Source: Aquitalea aquatica (lineage in GTDB: Bacteria > Pseudomonadota > Gammaproteobacteria > Burkholderiales > Chromobacteriaceae). From it: a stretch of DNA of 64,000 nt. The number at the start of each line of letters is the position of its first letter. Position 1 is the first letter of the stretch. Location: assembly GCF_013911085.1 (NCBI RefSeq), contig NZ_JACERN010000047.1, forward strand, positions 1 through 64,000. The letters are read 5' to 3'. The position numbers were made by a program, and so were the translations under genes. Positions 53,926 through 63,221 of this stretch are shown here, piece by piece. A model generated the notes under the pieces. It was not told the DNA's origin, did not search any database, and saw only the letters and a list, made by a program, of their open reading frames with translations.

Positions 53926-54735
53926 TCAGGCACGGCAGAACTGCGCATTGACGAACTGGCGGCAGCGCTCACTGCCGGGGTTTTCAAATACCTGCCGTGC
54001 CGTGCCGGCTTCTTCGATACAGCCCTGGTGCAGAAACATCACCTTGCTGGACACATCGCGGGCAAAGGCCATCTCATGGGTTACCAACACCATGGTGCAG
54101 CCATCCTGTGCCAGATCGCGGATCACCTTGAGCACCTCACCCACCAGTTCCGGGTCCAGCGCCGAGGTCGGCTCGTCAAACAGCATCACCGAAGGCCGCG
54201 TCGCCAGGGCACGGGCAATAGCTACCCGCTGCTGCTGACCACCGGACAGAAAAGCCGGATAGCTGTGGCGCTTCTCCGCCATGCCCACCTTGGCCAGCAG
54301 CGCTTCGGCCAGGGCGATGGCTTCGCCGCGTGGCTGGCGCAGCACGCGAATCGGCACCTCGATCAGGTTTTCCAGCACGGTCATGTGTGGCCACAGATTG
54401 AAGCTCTGGAACACCATGCCCAGCCGGGTGCGCATGCGGTCCACCTGGGGCGGATCGGCCAGCACGGTCTGGCCATGGCGGTTGGTCTTCAGAGCGACCT
54501 CTTCGCCGGCGATCAGTACCTGGCCGCTGTCGGGAACCTCCAGCATGTTCATGCAGCGCAGCAAGGTACTCTTGCCAGAACCGCTGGCACCGATCAGCGA
54601 CACTACGTCGCCGGTCTGCGCGGTAAAGGACACGCCCTTGAGTACTTCCTGCGCGCCAAATCGCTTGCGCAGATTGCGGATGTCGATGATCGGCGCGACA
54701 GCAGCCGCGCCTTGGGGCATGAAGGTATCGGACAA
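53926..54735 (-). CDS. Polar amino acid ABC transporter ATP-binding protein
   Basis: This 269-residue ATPase powers the import system with Walker A GASGSGKST, Q-loop VFQSFNLWPH, signature LSGGQQQRVAIARALA and Walker B VMLFDEPTSALDPE. The start is taken as TTG at 54735, because GGGGAG lies seven bases before it and the sigma54 start site (about 54796) lies only 61 nt upstream. The ATG at 54720 is an alternative. The longer ORF to 54795 begins before the promoter start site and is rejected. It is the first gene of the six-gene aru/transport operon. Confidence 0.9.
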   Translation of the reverse strand: MSDTFMPQGAAAVAPIIDIRNLRKRFGAQEVLKGVSFTAQTGDVVSLIGASGSGKSTLLRCMNMLEVPDSGQVLIAGEEVALKTNRHGQTVLADPPQVDRMRTRLGMVFQSFNLWPHMTVLENLIEVPIRVLRQPRGEAIALAEALLAKVGMAEKRHSYPAFLSGGQQQRVAIARALATRPSVMLFDEPTSALDPELVGEVLKVIRDLAQDGCTMVLVTHEMAFARDVSSKVMFLHQGCIEEAGTARQVFENPGSERCRQFVNAQFCRA

Positions 54736-54806
54736 GCTGGCTCTCCCCTGAGTGAACAGCAGCACGGGACAGATCGTGGTGCTGCATGGTGGCATGCACT
54801 GCCTTC

Positions 54807-54822
54807 AGCACGTTTCATGCCA
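54807..54822 (-). promoter_or_regulatory. Sigma54 -24/-12 promoter of the arginine transport/aru operon
   Basis: On the minus strand TGGCATGAAACGTGCT matches the TGGCAYR-N4-YTGCW pattern with GG and GC in exact register. The predicted start is about 54796, 61 nt before the ATP-binding-protein start codon. AACTATT occurs at 54841-54847 and 54871-54877 (30 bp apart) and, inverted, at 54900-54906; these are candidate activator sites. Confidence 0.85.
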
Positions 54823-55049
54823 CCTGCCATCCCAGATAAAAACTATTAAAAACAAGGCACTACAATAATCAACTATTGCTGATTTCCTGCATTTGCGTGA
54901 ATAGTTGCGAAACTGCCAGAAATTCAGCAGCCCGCCATGGTCAGCATCGCGCCCCGGCTCACCCACTAGGCGTACAGATTGTCCCCAAGCAGGAGAAGAC
55001 GTGGTATCAATAGGCAAAACAAGAAGAAGTCACATCGGAGGAGGAGTTC
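54823..55049. promoter_or_regulatory. Divergent control region between the aru operon and the sigma54 regulator
   Basis: No ORF here is credible. It includes repeats of AACTATT/AATAGTT (54841, 54871, 54900) and CAATA-N6-TATTG at 54863-54878. GGAGGAG stands before the regulator ATG at 55050. It probably carries the regulator's upstream activator sites and its own promoter. Confidence 0.55.
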
Positions 55050-56480
55050 ATGGACAGCCAACTGGCGTCTGCCATTTCCATTTTCATGGAATTTCTGGAC
55101 GCACTGCCCCAGCCGGTCGCTATCGTCGATGCTGCGGGTAACTATGTGTATTACAACGAAGAAAGCGCCCACATCGACGATTACCAGGCCGCCCATGCCC
55201 TGGGTAATCCGGTGCTGCAGATCTATCCGCAACTGAACCAGCACAGCAGCACCCTGTTGCAGGCCGCGTTCAAGGGCAAGCGCTATCACAACCAGTACCA
55301 GCTGTACTACAACCCCGGCGGCAATCCGGTACACCAGGTGCATACCACCCTGCCCTTGCAGAACAGCGGCGGAGACATCATTGGTGCCATCGAGATTTCC
55401 CGCGACCTGTCAGTCATCAACCACCTGCATGAGCAGTTCATCGACCTGCAGCAAAAGCTGCACGGCCAGCAGCCACCGGGAGATGATGGCATCGTCACCT
55501 GCGAGCCGGAAATGCAGAAGCTGATTCATCAGGCACAACGGCTGGCCAAGACCGATGTACAAGTGCTGATCTACGGTGAAACCGGCACCGGCAAGGAGCT
55601 GTTCGCCCGGCTGCTGCACACCCACAGCGAACGGGCACGCCAGCCCTTCCTGGTGCTCAACTGCGCCGCCATGCCCGAGCCGCTGTTTGAAAGTGCCCTA
55701 TTCGGCACCGTGAAGGGCGCCTTTACCGGCGCCGAAGACCGCAAGGGCCTGCTGGAAAGCGCCCATGGCGGCACGCTGTTTCTGGACGAACTCAATTCGA
55801 TGCCGATGGCGGTGCAGGGCAAGCTGCTACGCGCGCTGCAGGAACAGACCTTCCGCCGCGTCGGCTCCAGCCAGGAGTGCCGGGTGGATGTGCGCATCAT
55901 CGCCGCCACCAACGAGTCGCCGCAAACCATGCTGGACAAGCAGCGCATTCGCCCCGACCTGCTCTACCGGCTGAATGTGGGCTATCTCACCATTCCGCCG
56001 CTGCGCGAACGCAAGCGCGACATCCCGCTGCTGGCCCAAGCCTTTCTGGAAAAAAACGGCAAGATCACCGGCAACCGCGTCAAACGCATCAGCCCAGCCG
56101 TACTGGAGCGGCTACAGCGGCACCGCTGGCCGGGCAATGTGCGCATGCTGGAAAACATCATCCTGCGCAGCCTGATCTTCTGTGAAAATGGCGACGAGCT
56201 GGATTTCATCCTGCTGGAAGAAGACGAGCAACAGCTGGAGCCCCTGCCCCCCTGCACCACCACGACGGCGCTCCCGTCTCCACCGGCTGTGGACAACGAA
56301 GCCTCAGCCTCGCTGGAAGCCCAGGTAGCCGCTTACGAACGCACCCTGTTGCTGCACTACCTCAAGCGCTATCCGAATCTGTCCGAAGCCGCGCGCCAGT
56401 GCGGTCTGCCACGCGCCACCCTGCAATACAAGATGAAAAAGTACGGCATCCGGCTGGCCCAGCAGGTTATCGACGGTTGA
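55050..56480 (+). CDS. Sigma54-dependent transcriptional regulator (PAS-AAA-HTH)
   Basis: This 476-residue enhancer-binding protein has a PAS-like sensory domain (about 10-125), probably detecting a small molecule. The AAA+ domain (about 150-375) has Walker A GETGTGKE (176-183), the sigma54-contact loop GAFTGA (223-228) and Walker B TLFLDELN. A C-terminal Fis-type HTH follows (LSEAARQCGLPRATLQYKMKK). The layout resembles RocR, the arginine regulator of Bacillus. It is divergent from the aru operon and convergent with the carnitine monooxygenase operon, both of which have sigma54 promoters, so it is the likely activator of both. GGAGGAG precedes the ATG. Confidence 0.88.
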   Translation: MDSQLASAISIFMEFLDALPQPVAIVDAAGNYVYYNEESAHIDDYQAAHALGNPVLQIYPQLNQHSSTLLQAAFKGKRYHNQYQLYYNPGGNPVHQVHTTLPLQNSGGDIIGAIEISRDLSVINHLHEQFIDLQQKLHGQQPPGDDGIVTCEPEMQKLIHQAQRLAKTDVQVLIYGETGTGKELFARLLHTHSERARQPFLVLNCAAMPEPLFESALFGTVKGAFTGAEDRKGLLESAHGGTLFLDELNSMPMAVQGKLLRALQEQTFRRVGSSQECRVDVRIIAATNESPQTMLDKQRIRPDLLYRLNVGYLTIPPLRERKRDIPLLAQAFLEKNGKITGNRVKRISPAVLERLQRHRWPGNVRMLENIILRSLIFCENGDELDFILLEEDEQQLEPLPPCTTTTALPSPPAVDNEASASLEAQVAAYERTLLLHYLKRYPNLSEAARQCGLPRATLQYKMKKYGIRLAQQVIDG

Positions 56481-56489
56481 ATGCAACAA

Positions 56490-56521
56490 GCCGGTGCCTC
56501 CCCGCAAGGGAAGACACCGGC
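56490..56521. terminator. Hairpin between convergent regulator and reductase genes
   Basis: GCCGGTG pairs with CACCGGC, with a shorter CCC/GGG stem inside, between the two stop codons. It lacks a T run, so it is only a weak or bidirectional terminator candidate. Confidence 0.4.
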
Positions 56522-56554
56522 CGCACACCGCGAACCTTGCCAGATCGGGTGGAT

Positions 56555-57505
56555 TTACAGATCCAGCACCAGCCGCTCACAGGCAGCACGTGACACACAG
56601 AGCATGACCCGGTCCTGCGCCGCCTGCTCCGCCGCACTCAGATACTGGTCGCGATGCAGGGCCGTCCCTGCCAGCAAGCGGGTCTCGCAAGTGCCGCAAT
56701 AGCCTTCACGGCACAGGCTTTCGACCTGGATGCTGGTTTGCCGCTGAATGGCGTCCAGCATGCTTTCGTCAGCAGCCACCCGCACTTCGCAGCCGGAACG
56801 CGCCAGTTGCACAACAAACTCCGCTCCGCCCGGACTATCCGGCAGGCTAAAGCGCTCGATGTGCAAGCGTCCCTGCTGCGCCACATCTCCTCCGGCTGCT
56901 TCCACCGCAGCAATCAGACGCTGCGGCCCGCAGGCATACACATGGCTTGTGGCGCCCACACCGGCCAGCAGCGCCGCCACATCCAGCCTTGCCCCCTGGC
57001 TGGCATCATACAGCCGCACCGATGCATGCCCGGCCAGCTCCTCGACAAAGGCTGCCTCAGCCGGCGAGCGGTAAGCGTAGTGCAGCTGGAAATCCTGCTC
57101 CCGGCCGCGCATGGCCGCCATATGGGCGATAAAGGGGGTAATGCCGATACCGGCGGCAATGAACAGCAAGGATTCCGCTCCCGGCTGCAGGGCAAACAGG
57201 TTGGCCGGGGTGGTGAGTTCCAGCCCGGCACCCGGCTGCAGGCCATGCAGCCAGGCCGATCCGCCACGCCCACTTGCCTCAAGCTTTACCGCAATATGCA
57301 GGCTGCTGCCGTCATAGCTGGCATCCAGCAGCGAATAGGCATTGACCGGACTATCCGCGCTGCTGCCGGCCCGCAGCAGCAAGTGGCTGCCAGAGCTAAA
57401 TGCAGGATAGCTCGCGTCAGCCGGCTGCAGGGTCAGCGCCCTGATATCCCGTGCCAGCCACTGCGTCGCCAGCAGGTGGCCTTTCATCCAGCGAATCTGG
57501 CTCAT
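56555..57505 (-). CDS. yeaX: Carnitine monooxygenase reductase component CntB/YeaX
   Basis: This 316-residue electron-transfer protein passes electrons from NAD(P)H via FMN and a [2Fe-2S] cluster to the Rieske oxygenase next door. The N-terminal flavin/NAD(P) reductase part (about 1-225) has YSLLDAS, the loop IAAGIGITPFIAHMAAM and ACGP. The C-terminal plant-type ferredoxin domain has CREGYCGTCETRLL and a final Cys in MLCVS. This order and length (E. coli YeaX about 321 residues) fit CntB. It lies 24 bp after cntA. Confidence 0.85.
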   Translation of the reverse strand: MSQIRWMKGHLLATQWLARDIRALTLQPADASYPAFSSGSHLLLRAGSSADSPVNAYSLLDASYDGSSLHIAVKLEASGRGGSAWLHGLQPGAGLELTTPANLFALQPGAESLLFIAAGIGITPFIAHMAAMRGREQDFQLHYAYRSPAEAAFVEELAGHASVRLYDASQGARLDVAALLAGVGATSHVYACGPQRLIAAVEAAGGDVAQQGRLHIERFSLPDSPGGAEFVVQLARSGCEVRVAADESMLDAIQRQTSIQVESLCREGYCGTCETRLLAGTALHRDQYLSAAEQAAQDRVMLCVSRAACERLVLDL

Positions 57506-57529
57506 GCTGCCTCCTTGTTCCGCATGGTT

Positions 57530-58654
57530 TTACTGACGGTAGCATTGCGCCACCATGCGGTGGAAATAGGCGATGCCGTGCTCGCTGATGCCACTGAGGC
57601 TATCGTCCACCATGATGCGCCCCTGGCCGCGGTAACCGCGCGATTGCAGACCGCGCTGCACGCTTTCCACCAGTCGCAGATCCTCCGGGCGGAAGGTCTG
57701 GGTCGCCCAGGTGATAAAATTGCGCTGCTCCGGCGTCACCTCCTTGCTGGGCATCAGCACCTCGTAGTACTGCACCGTCAGCCCCGCCGACACCGGGTAC
57801 TCGTAGATCACCGTCATGGTGTCATCGCCCGGCACCACGTTGAACATGACACAGGGCCATACCCAATAACCGCTGAAAGCCTGGTTGGCGACATCGCCAT
57901 CAAAGGAATATCCCTGGCTGGATGATTTGGAATGGCCGTGTTGCAAGGTCCAGCGGCCATGGAAGGTATGGGTGTAACTGGCGCTGTCCACCGAACTGGA
58001 AAAGCCGGGATGGGCCGGCGCACAGTGGTAGCACTCCATGTAGTTGTCGACAATCACCTTCCAGTTGGCCGGCGTATCGGTAATCGTGCGCGAAGCCACC
58101 TGCAGGCTGGCCACATTGGGACAGACGCTGTGCAGATGCTCGGCCAGCCCGGCCAGCGCGGTTTCCACGGCTTCGGCCTGCATGTCCATATTGATGAAGA
58201 CAAAGCCGCAGTATTCCGCCACCTGTACTGGTGTCAGCCGGTAATCTGCCTTGTCGAAATGGGCCACATTTTCGCAATTGCGCGCCACCGCCAGCTCGCC
58301 ATCCAGCTTGAAGGTCCAGGCGTGATAAGGACAGCTGACGACATTCTTGGCAATGCCGCTGTCTTGCAGCAACTCGTGCCCGCGGTGTGGACAGACATTG
58401 TAGAAAGCCCGCAACACACCATCCCGCCCGCGTACCACCAACAGGTTTTCTCCGGCGATGCGGCGTGTGACATAGGCGTTGTTTTCTGCCAGTTCGCTGC
58501 CGTGGCAGAAACACAGCCAGGACTTGGCAAAAATCTGCTGTTTTTCGTAGTCGAACACCGCATCAGAAGTGTAATAGCGAGCAGGAAGCGTGTAAGCGTG
58601 GCTCATGTCCTGGCAAAAATCATCCGGCAAATCCATTCCGATATCGCGCTGCAT
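57530..58654 (-). CDS. yeaW: Carnitine monooxygenase oxygenase component CntA/YeaW
   Basis: CntA cleaves L-carnitine to trimethylamine and malic semialdehyde with O2 and electrons from CntB. The 374-residue protein has the same length as E. coli YeaW and, as I recall it, extensive identity. The Rieske cluster uses Cys88 and His90 (VCPHRGH) and Cys108 and His111 (SCPYHAW). The mononuclear iron region is DNYMECYHCAPAHP with His210 and His215, and Glu207 corresponds to the bridging Glu of CntA. The start at 58654 has AGGAG upstream. A sigma54 promoter lies 71 bp upstream. Other quaternary-amine oxygenases are less likely. Confidence 0.85.
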   Translation of the reverse strand: MQRDIGMDLPDDFCQDMSHAYTLPARYYTSDAVFDYEKQQIFAKSWLCFCHGSELAENNAYVTRRIAGENLLVVRGRDGVLRAFYNVCPHRGHELLQDSGIAKNVVSCPYHAWTFKLDGELAVARNCENVAHFDKADYRLTPVQVAEYCGFVFINMDMQAEAVETALAGLAEHLHSVCPNVASLQVASRTITDTPANWKVIVDNYMECYHCAPAHPGFSSSVDSASYTHTFHGRWTLQHGHSKSSSQGYSFDGDVANQAFSGYWVWPCVMFNVVPGDDTMTVIYEYPVSAGLTVQYYEVLMPSKEVTPEQRNFITWATQTFRPEDLRLVESVQRGLQSRGYRGQGRIMVDDSLSGISEHGIAYFHRMVAQCYRQ

Positions 58655-58724
58655 CACAGTCTCCTGGGTTGGCTTGCTCAGACGCTGGTCACCAAGCGGC
58701 ACCAGTTGAGCGTGCTGAGCATTT

Positions 58725-58740
58725 AGCAGCTTGCATGCCA
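58725..58740 (-). promoter_or_regulatory. Sigma54 -24/-12 promoter of the carnitine monooxygenase operon
   Basis: On the minus strand TGGCATGCAAGCTGCT matches TGGCAYR-N4-YTGCW in exact register and is nearly identical to the aru operon promoter. The predicted start (about 58714) lies 60 nt before the cntA ATG. Upstream, GTCATT (58759-58764) and AATGAC (58780-58785) form an inverted repeat that could bind the activator. Confidence 0.82.
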
Positions 58741-58907
58741 GCCACAAAATAAAGTCAAGTCATTGTATTTATTAAAAATAATGACAATGCCGCAGGAGAA
58801 AATTTCAGGCAACCACGGGAAAAATCATGAATCTGCCAGTTTTCCGGCAGCCAGAAATAGCAAAACCGGACCTGGGTCCGGTGATGTCAGGAGTAATACG
58901 CGATGGT

Positions 58908-59252
58908 TTAAGGCAGGATTTCCATCTTCTTGACATCAATCTTGCTGCCAGAGAATTCCTTATCTACCTTGCCCTGCAGACGGACTTTGCTTTGCGCGGT
59001 AAATTTTTCAGCCGGCAGATACTTGCTGTCAATTTCCACTTTTGCCGTACCGCTGGCATCCTTGAACTCATAATGCTTGCTATCGATCTGGCGGACGATA
59101 TTGCCCTCCAGCATGACGCGGCTGTCATCGGCAGCCTGCAGCGCCTTGGCAACGGTGGTGAGCGCCGGAGTGCTGCCTTCGCCAACAAACTCGGCATGCG
59201 CGCCAAGTGGCAGCAGGGCGGCGATACTCAGCATGGCAAGAATTTTTTTCAT
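58908..59252 (-). CDS. YgiW/YdeI-type BOF protein
   Basis: This 114-residue periplasmic protein has a signal peptide (MKKILAMLSIAALLPLGAHA) and a bacterial OB-fold domain (VGEGSTPALTTVAKALQ, then VMLEGNIVRQI and KVRLQGKVDKEF). Members of the family are linked to stress tolerance, and the OB-fold may bind small cationic ligands, but the mechanism is not known. The start at 59252 has AAGGA upstream. Confidence 0.88.
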   Translation of the reverse strand: MKKILAMLSIAALLPLGAHAEFVGEGSTPALTTVAKALQAADDSRVMLEGNIVRQIDSKHYEFKDASGTAKVEIDSKYLPAEKFTAQSKVRLQGKVDKEFSGSKIDVKKMEILP

Positions 59253-59375
59253 GATCTGTCCTTGTATGGATGGAAAGTGCTCCACCATTTAAGTCTGACG
59301 AGCTTAAGCCATGCTTAAAGCAGCCATCAGCCAAACCCATCCTTTAGATCCGCCATGCCCATACTGAGCACCCAT

Positions 59376-59405
59376 AAAAAAACCGCCCCCGAAAGGGCGG
59401 TTTTT
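59376..59405 (-). terminator. ppsA terminator
   Basis: On the minus strand AAAACCGCCC pairs with GGGCGGTTTT and is followed by further T. It lies 23 bp after the ppsA stop. Confidence 0.9.
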
Positions 59406-59427
59406 ATCTAGCCGGCTAGTTGCAGAC

Positions 59428-61815
59428 TTAGGCGTTCAGTTCACGAGCCAGGTACAGCCAGGTTTCCACCACAGTGTCCGGGTTGAGGGACACGGTGTTG
59501 ATGCCCTCTTCCACCAGCCACTTGGCGAAGTCCGGATGATCCGACGGACCCTGACCACAGATACCGACATACTTGTCGGCCTTGCGGCAAGCCTGGATCG
59601 CCATATGCAGCATGGCTTTCACGGCTTCGTTGCGCTCGTCGAAGGTGGCGGCAATCGGGCCACCGGAATCGCGGTCCACGCCCAGGGTAAGCTGGGTCAT
59701 GTCGTTGGAACCGATAGAGAAACCGTCGAAGAACTGCAGGAACTTGTCGGCCAGCACAGCGTTGGTCGGCAGTTCGCACATCATGATCAGACGCAGGCCG
59801 TTTTCGCCACGCTTCAGACCATTGGCAGCCAGGATTTCCACAACCTTCTCGGCTTCAGCCAGGGTACGCACAAACGGGATCATCACTTCCACGTTGACCA
59901 GACCCATCTCGTCGCGCACCTTCTTGATGGCGCGGCATTCCAGGTCAAAACAGTCACGGAAGGATTCAGCCACGTAGCGTGCAGCACCACGGAAACCGAT
60001 CATCGGGTTTTCTTCGTGCGGTTCGTACAGCTGACCACCGATCAGGTTGGCGTACTCGTTCGACTTGAAGTCGGACATGCGCACGATGACCTTTTTCGGG
60101 GTGAAGGCTGCGGCCAGGGTAGCAACACCCTCGGCAATCTTGTCCACGTAGAAGTCAACCGGGCTGGCGTAGCCGGAAATGCGATCGCTGATGGTCGCCT
60201 TCAGGTCGGCCGGCAGGGTGTCGAATTCCAGCAGGGCTTTGGGGTGAATACCGATCTGGCGGTTGATCACGAATTCCATGCGCGCCAGACCCACACCTTC
60301 GTTCGGCAGCTGCGCGAAGTCGAAGGCCAGTTCCGGATTACCCACGTTCATCATGATCTTGACCGGAGCGGCCGGCATCTTGTCCAGCTCGAGGTCGATG
60401 ATTTCGACATCCAGCAGGCCGTCATAGATGTTACCGGTATCGCCTTCGGCGCAGGATACGGTCACCTGCATGCCTTCACGCAGGATGTCGGTGGCGTCAC
60501 CACAACCCACCACGGCCGGGATACCCAGTTCGCGGGCGATAATCGCCGCGTGACAGGTACGACCACCACGGTTGGTCACGATGGCGGCGGCACGCTTCAT
60601 CACCGGTTCCCAGTCCGGGTCGGTCATGTCGGTCACCAGTACATCACCAGCCTTGACGCGATCCATTTCGGAGGCGTCCTTGATGGTGCGCACGGTGCCC
60701 TGGCCAATCTTCTGACCAATGGCGCGGCCTTCGCACAGCACGGTGGACTTGCTGTTCAGGCGGTAGCGACGCAGGGTGTCCTTGCGGTCTTCCTGCGACT
60801 TAACGGTTTCCGGACGGGCTTGCAGGATGTACAGCTTGCCGTCTTCGCCGTCACGGCCCCATTCGATATCCATCGGACGGGCGTAGTGCTTCTCGATGAT
60901 CAGCGCGTATTCAGCCAGTTCCGCCACTTCCGCGTCGGTAATGGAGAATTGCTTGCGCTGTTCAGCCGGCACATCCACGGTCTTGACCGAGCGACCAGCC
61001 TGGGAAGCATCGGTGAATTCCATCTTGATCAGCTTGGAACCCATGTTCTTGCGCAGCACAGCCGGACGACCTGCCTTCAGGGTCGGCTTGTGTACGTAGA
61101 ACTCGTCGGGGTTCACTGCACCTTGCACCACGGTTTCGCCCAAACCATAAGAAGCGGTGATGAACACCACGTCTTCGAAGCCGGATTCGGTGTCGATGGT
61201 AAACATCACACCGGCGGCGCCGAGGTCGGAACGCACCATGCGCTGTACACCAGCAGACAGAGCCACCACATCGTGGGCAAAGCCTTTGTGTACGCGGTAG
61301 GAGATGGCGCGATCGTTATACAGAGAAGCAAAAACGTGCTTCATCGCATCCTTGACGTTTTCAAGGCCACGAATGTTCAGGAAGGTTTCTTGCTGGCCTG
61401 CGAACGAGGCATCGGGGAGATCTTCTGCGGTTGCAGAAGAACGGACTGCTACGGAAATATCAGCACCACCGGCATCGGCGACCATCTTGTCCCAGGCAGT
61501 CTTGATATCTTCATCAAGCTTGGCCGGGAAAGGGGTATCGATGATCCACTGGCGAATTTCCTTGCCGACTCGCGCCAACTCGGTCACGTCGTCGATGTCC
61601 AGATTGGACAGCGCGGCGCTGATCTTGTCAGCCAAGCCATTGTGCTGGAGGAAATCTCGGTAGGCATCCGCGGTAGTAGCAAAACCACCGGGGACTCGGA
61701 CGCCCGAGCCTGCCAGCTGACTGATCATTTCACCCAGGGAGGCGTTCTTGCCGCCTACCTGTTCAACGTCAGTCATGCGCAGCTTCTCGAACCAGATGAC
61801 GTAGTTCTCTGCCAT
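59428..61815 (-). CDS. ppsA: Phosphoenolpyruvate synthase
   Basis: PpsA makes PEP from pyruvate and ATP for gluconeogenesis. The 795-residue protein has the ATP-grasp region ([20 protein letters not shown]), the swivelling phosphohistidine domain with [14 protein letters not shown] (His near 421) and the C-terminal PEP/pyruvate barrel ([32 protein letters not shown]). The ATG at 61815 has AGGA at a good distance; a GTG three bases earlier is possible. It is divergent from its regulator ppsR. Confidence 0.97.
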   Translation of the reverse strand: MAENYVIWFEKLRMTDVEQVGGKNASLGEMISQLAGSGVRVPGGFATTADAYRDFLQHNGLADKISAALSNLDIDDVTELARVGKEIRQWIIDTPFPAKLDEDIKTAWDKMVADAGGADISVAVRSSATAEDLPDASFAGQQETFLNIRGLENVKDAMKHVFASLYNDRAISYRVHKGFAHDVVALSAGVQRMVRSDLGAAGVMFTIDTESGFEDVVFITASYGLGETVVQGAVNPDEFYVHKPTLKAGRPAVLRKNMGSKLIKMEFTDASQAGRSVKTVDVPAEQRKQFSITDAEVAELAEYALIIEKHYARPMDIEWGRDGEDGKLYILQARPETVKSQEDRKDTLRRYRLNSKSTVLCEGRAIGQKIGQGTVRTIKDASEMDRVKAGDVLVTDMTDPDWEPVMKRAAAIVTNRGGRTCHAAIIARELGIPAVVGCGDATDILREGMQVTVSCAEGDTGNIYDGLLDVEIIDLELDKMPAAPVKIMMNVGNPELAFDFAQLPNEGVGLARMEFVINRQIGIHPKALLEFDTLPADLKATISDRISGYASPVDFYVDKIAEGVATLAAAFTPKKVIVRMSDFKSNEYANLIGGQLYEPHEENPMIGFRGAARYVAESFRDCFDLECRAIKKVRDEMGLVNVEVMIPFVRTLAEAEKVVEILAANGLKRGENGLRLIMMCELPTNAVLADKFLQFFDGFSIGSNDMTQLTLGVDRDSGGPIAATFDERNEAVKAMLHMAIQACRKADKYVGICGQGPSDHPDFAKWLVEEGINTVSLNPDTVVETWLYLARELNA

Positions 61816-62137
61816 CACTTCACTTCCTGTGTTGGATTGGACGGATAGAAAACCCGCATTCTAGCCGAATACCACAGGACTTGCGTAGCCCATTTTGCAG
61901 CGCACAACATCAGGGTTTGCCCCATATCAATGCAAACCACGCCCGAGAATGGTGAGTGTAAGGGCGTTTCTTTGCCGATTTGTGACCGCAATGTAGTGTG
62001 GCAACTACAACAAAAGCCATAGCCAGGGCGGATCATGGCCAATTCATGCCAGCACCCTCACCGCTGCCGTACAGTCGGCGGGCAGGGGTATAATCCCTCA
62101 CAACTATTTTCTTATCGATTCCGAAACAGGTGCATCC
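61816..62137. promoter_or_regulatory. ppsA/ppsR divergent intergenic region
   Basis: This gene-free region holds the promoters of both genes. TATAAT at 62089-62094 fits the ppsR -10, without a clear -35. I see no regulatory element that I can name. Confidence 0.5.
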
Positions 62138-62959
62138 ATGCCACACCGCCGCTCCGCCTTTTTCATCTCCGACCGCACCGGCATCACTGCCGAATCGCTG
62201 GGTAATACCCTGCTGACCCAGTTTGACACCCTGGAATTCAAGCGCGAGGCCATCCCCTTCATCGATACCGTGGAAAAGGCCCAGGTGGTGGTACACCACA
62301 TCCGCGCCGTGGCCGAAGCCGATCACCTGAAGCCACTGGTGTTCACCAGCATCGTCAACCCGGAAGTACGCCAGGTACTGCATATCGACAATGCCCTGGT
62401 GGTGGATTTCTTCGATACCTTCATCGGCGAACTGGAAGCCGAACTGGGACAGAAGGCCTCGCTGACGCTGGGCAAGGCCCATGGCGTGGGCAGCGAGGAG
62501 AAATACGACCACCGCATCGAAGCGGTCAATTTCTCGCTCAATCACGATGACGGCGTAAAACTGAAAGACCTGGCCGAGGCCGACGTCATCCTGGTGGGCG
62601 TATCACGCTCGGGCAAAACCCCCACCTGCCTGTATCTGGCGCTGCAATACGGCATCAAGGCCGCCAACTACCCGCTCACCCCGGAAGACCTGGACAGCCC
62701 CACCCTGCCCAAGATGCTGCTGCCCTACCGCAACAAGATGTTCGGCCTGACCATCGACCCGGCGCGCCTGCACCATATCCGCCAGGAACGCCGCCCGGAT
62801 TCCAAATACGCCAGCCTGGACAACTGTCACTTCGAAGTGAACGAAGCGGAATCGATGTTCCGCTTCCATGGCGTGCCGTTTATCAGCACCACCCACAAGT
62901 CCATCGAAGAAATCGCCACCACCATCATGCACAAGGCCACTTTGTCACGTCGTTTCTAA
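62138..62959 (+). CDS. ppsR: PEP synthase regulatory protein (kinase/pyrophosphorylase)
   Basis: This DUF299 protein inactivates PEP synthase by ADP-dependent phosphorylation of a Thr next to the catalytic His, and reactivates it by pyrophosphorylysis. The 273-residue protein has the P-loop [16 protein letters not shown] near residue 155 and the N-terminal [15 protein letters not shown], both diagnostic. It is divergent from ppsA. Confidence 0.96.
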   Translation: MPHRRSAFFISDRTGITAESLGNTLLTQFDTLEFKREAIPFIDTVEKAQVVVHHIRAVAEADHLKPLVFTSIVNPEVRQVLHIDNALVVDFFDTFIGELEAELGQKASLTLGKAHGVGSEEKYDHRIEAVNFSLNHDDGVKLKDLAEADVILVGVSRSGKTPTCLYLALQYGIKAANYPLTPEDLDSPTLPKMLLPYRNKMFGLTIDPARLHHIRQERRPDSKYASLDNCHFEVNEAESMFRFHGVPFISTTHKSIEEIATTIMHKATLSRRF

Positions 62960-63036
62960 GAGCCGCTGACAAAAACCCTGCTGCTGCGTTGCGCCTCCTT
63001 GCTCCAGGGCCGCTACGCTATTTTGTTAGCCGCTCT
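62959..63036. repeat. Imperfect inverted repeat after ppsR
   Basis: AGAGCCGCTGACAAAA (62959-62974) and TTTTGTTAGCCGCTCT (63021-63036) form a 16-bp inverted repeat with two mismatches around a 46-bp loop. It lies between the ppsR stop and its terminator, and resembles an extragenic repeat unit. Confidence 0.6.
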
Positions 63037-63061
63037 AGGCCGCGCCACCGGCCGGCAAGCG

Positions 63062-63093
63062 AAAAAGGAAGGCTGTCACGCCTTCCTTTTTTT
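63062..63093 (+). terminator. ppsR terminator
   Basis: AAAAAGGAAGGC, loop TGTCAC, GCCTTCCTTTTT gives a perfect 12-bp stem ending in a T run. Confidence 0.9.
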
Positions 63094-63221
63094 ACGCCCC
63101 TGCCGGATCAACATAGCCTCGCAGGCAATATCCCATTGTTTTATATCGATTTTTAAATAAAGAAGAGGAACTGTCGTTAGCAAAAGCGGCTCCAAACACC
63201 ATCACTCCACCGGAGCTGCCC

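Noticed and set aside
54736-54795. N-terminal 20-residue extension of the ABC ATPase
   Set aside because: It would begin before the predicted sigma54 transcript start and has no ribosome site; TTG at 54735 has one.
59536-61848. A 770-codon plus-strand ORF opposite ppsA
   Set aside because: Antisense shadow of the well-supported ppsA gene; no recognisable domain or ribosome site.
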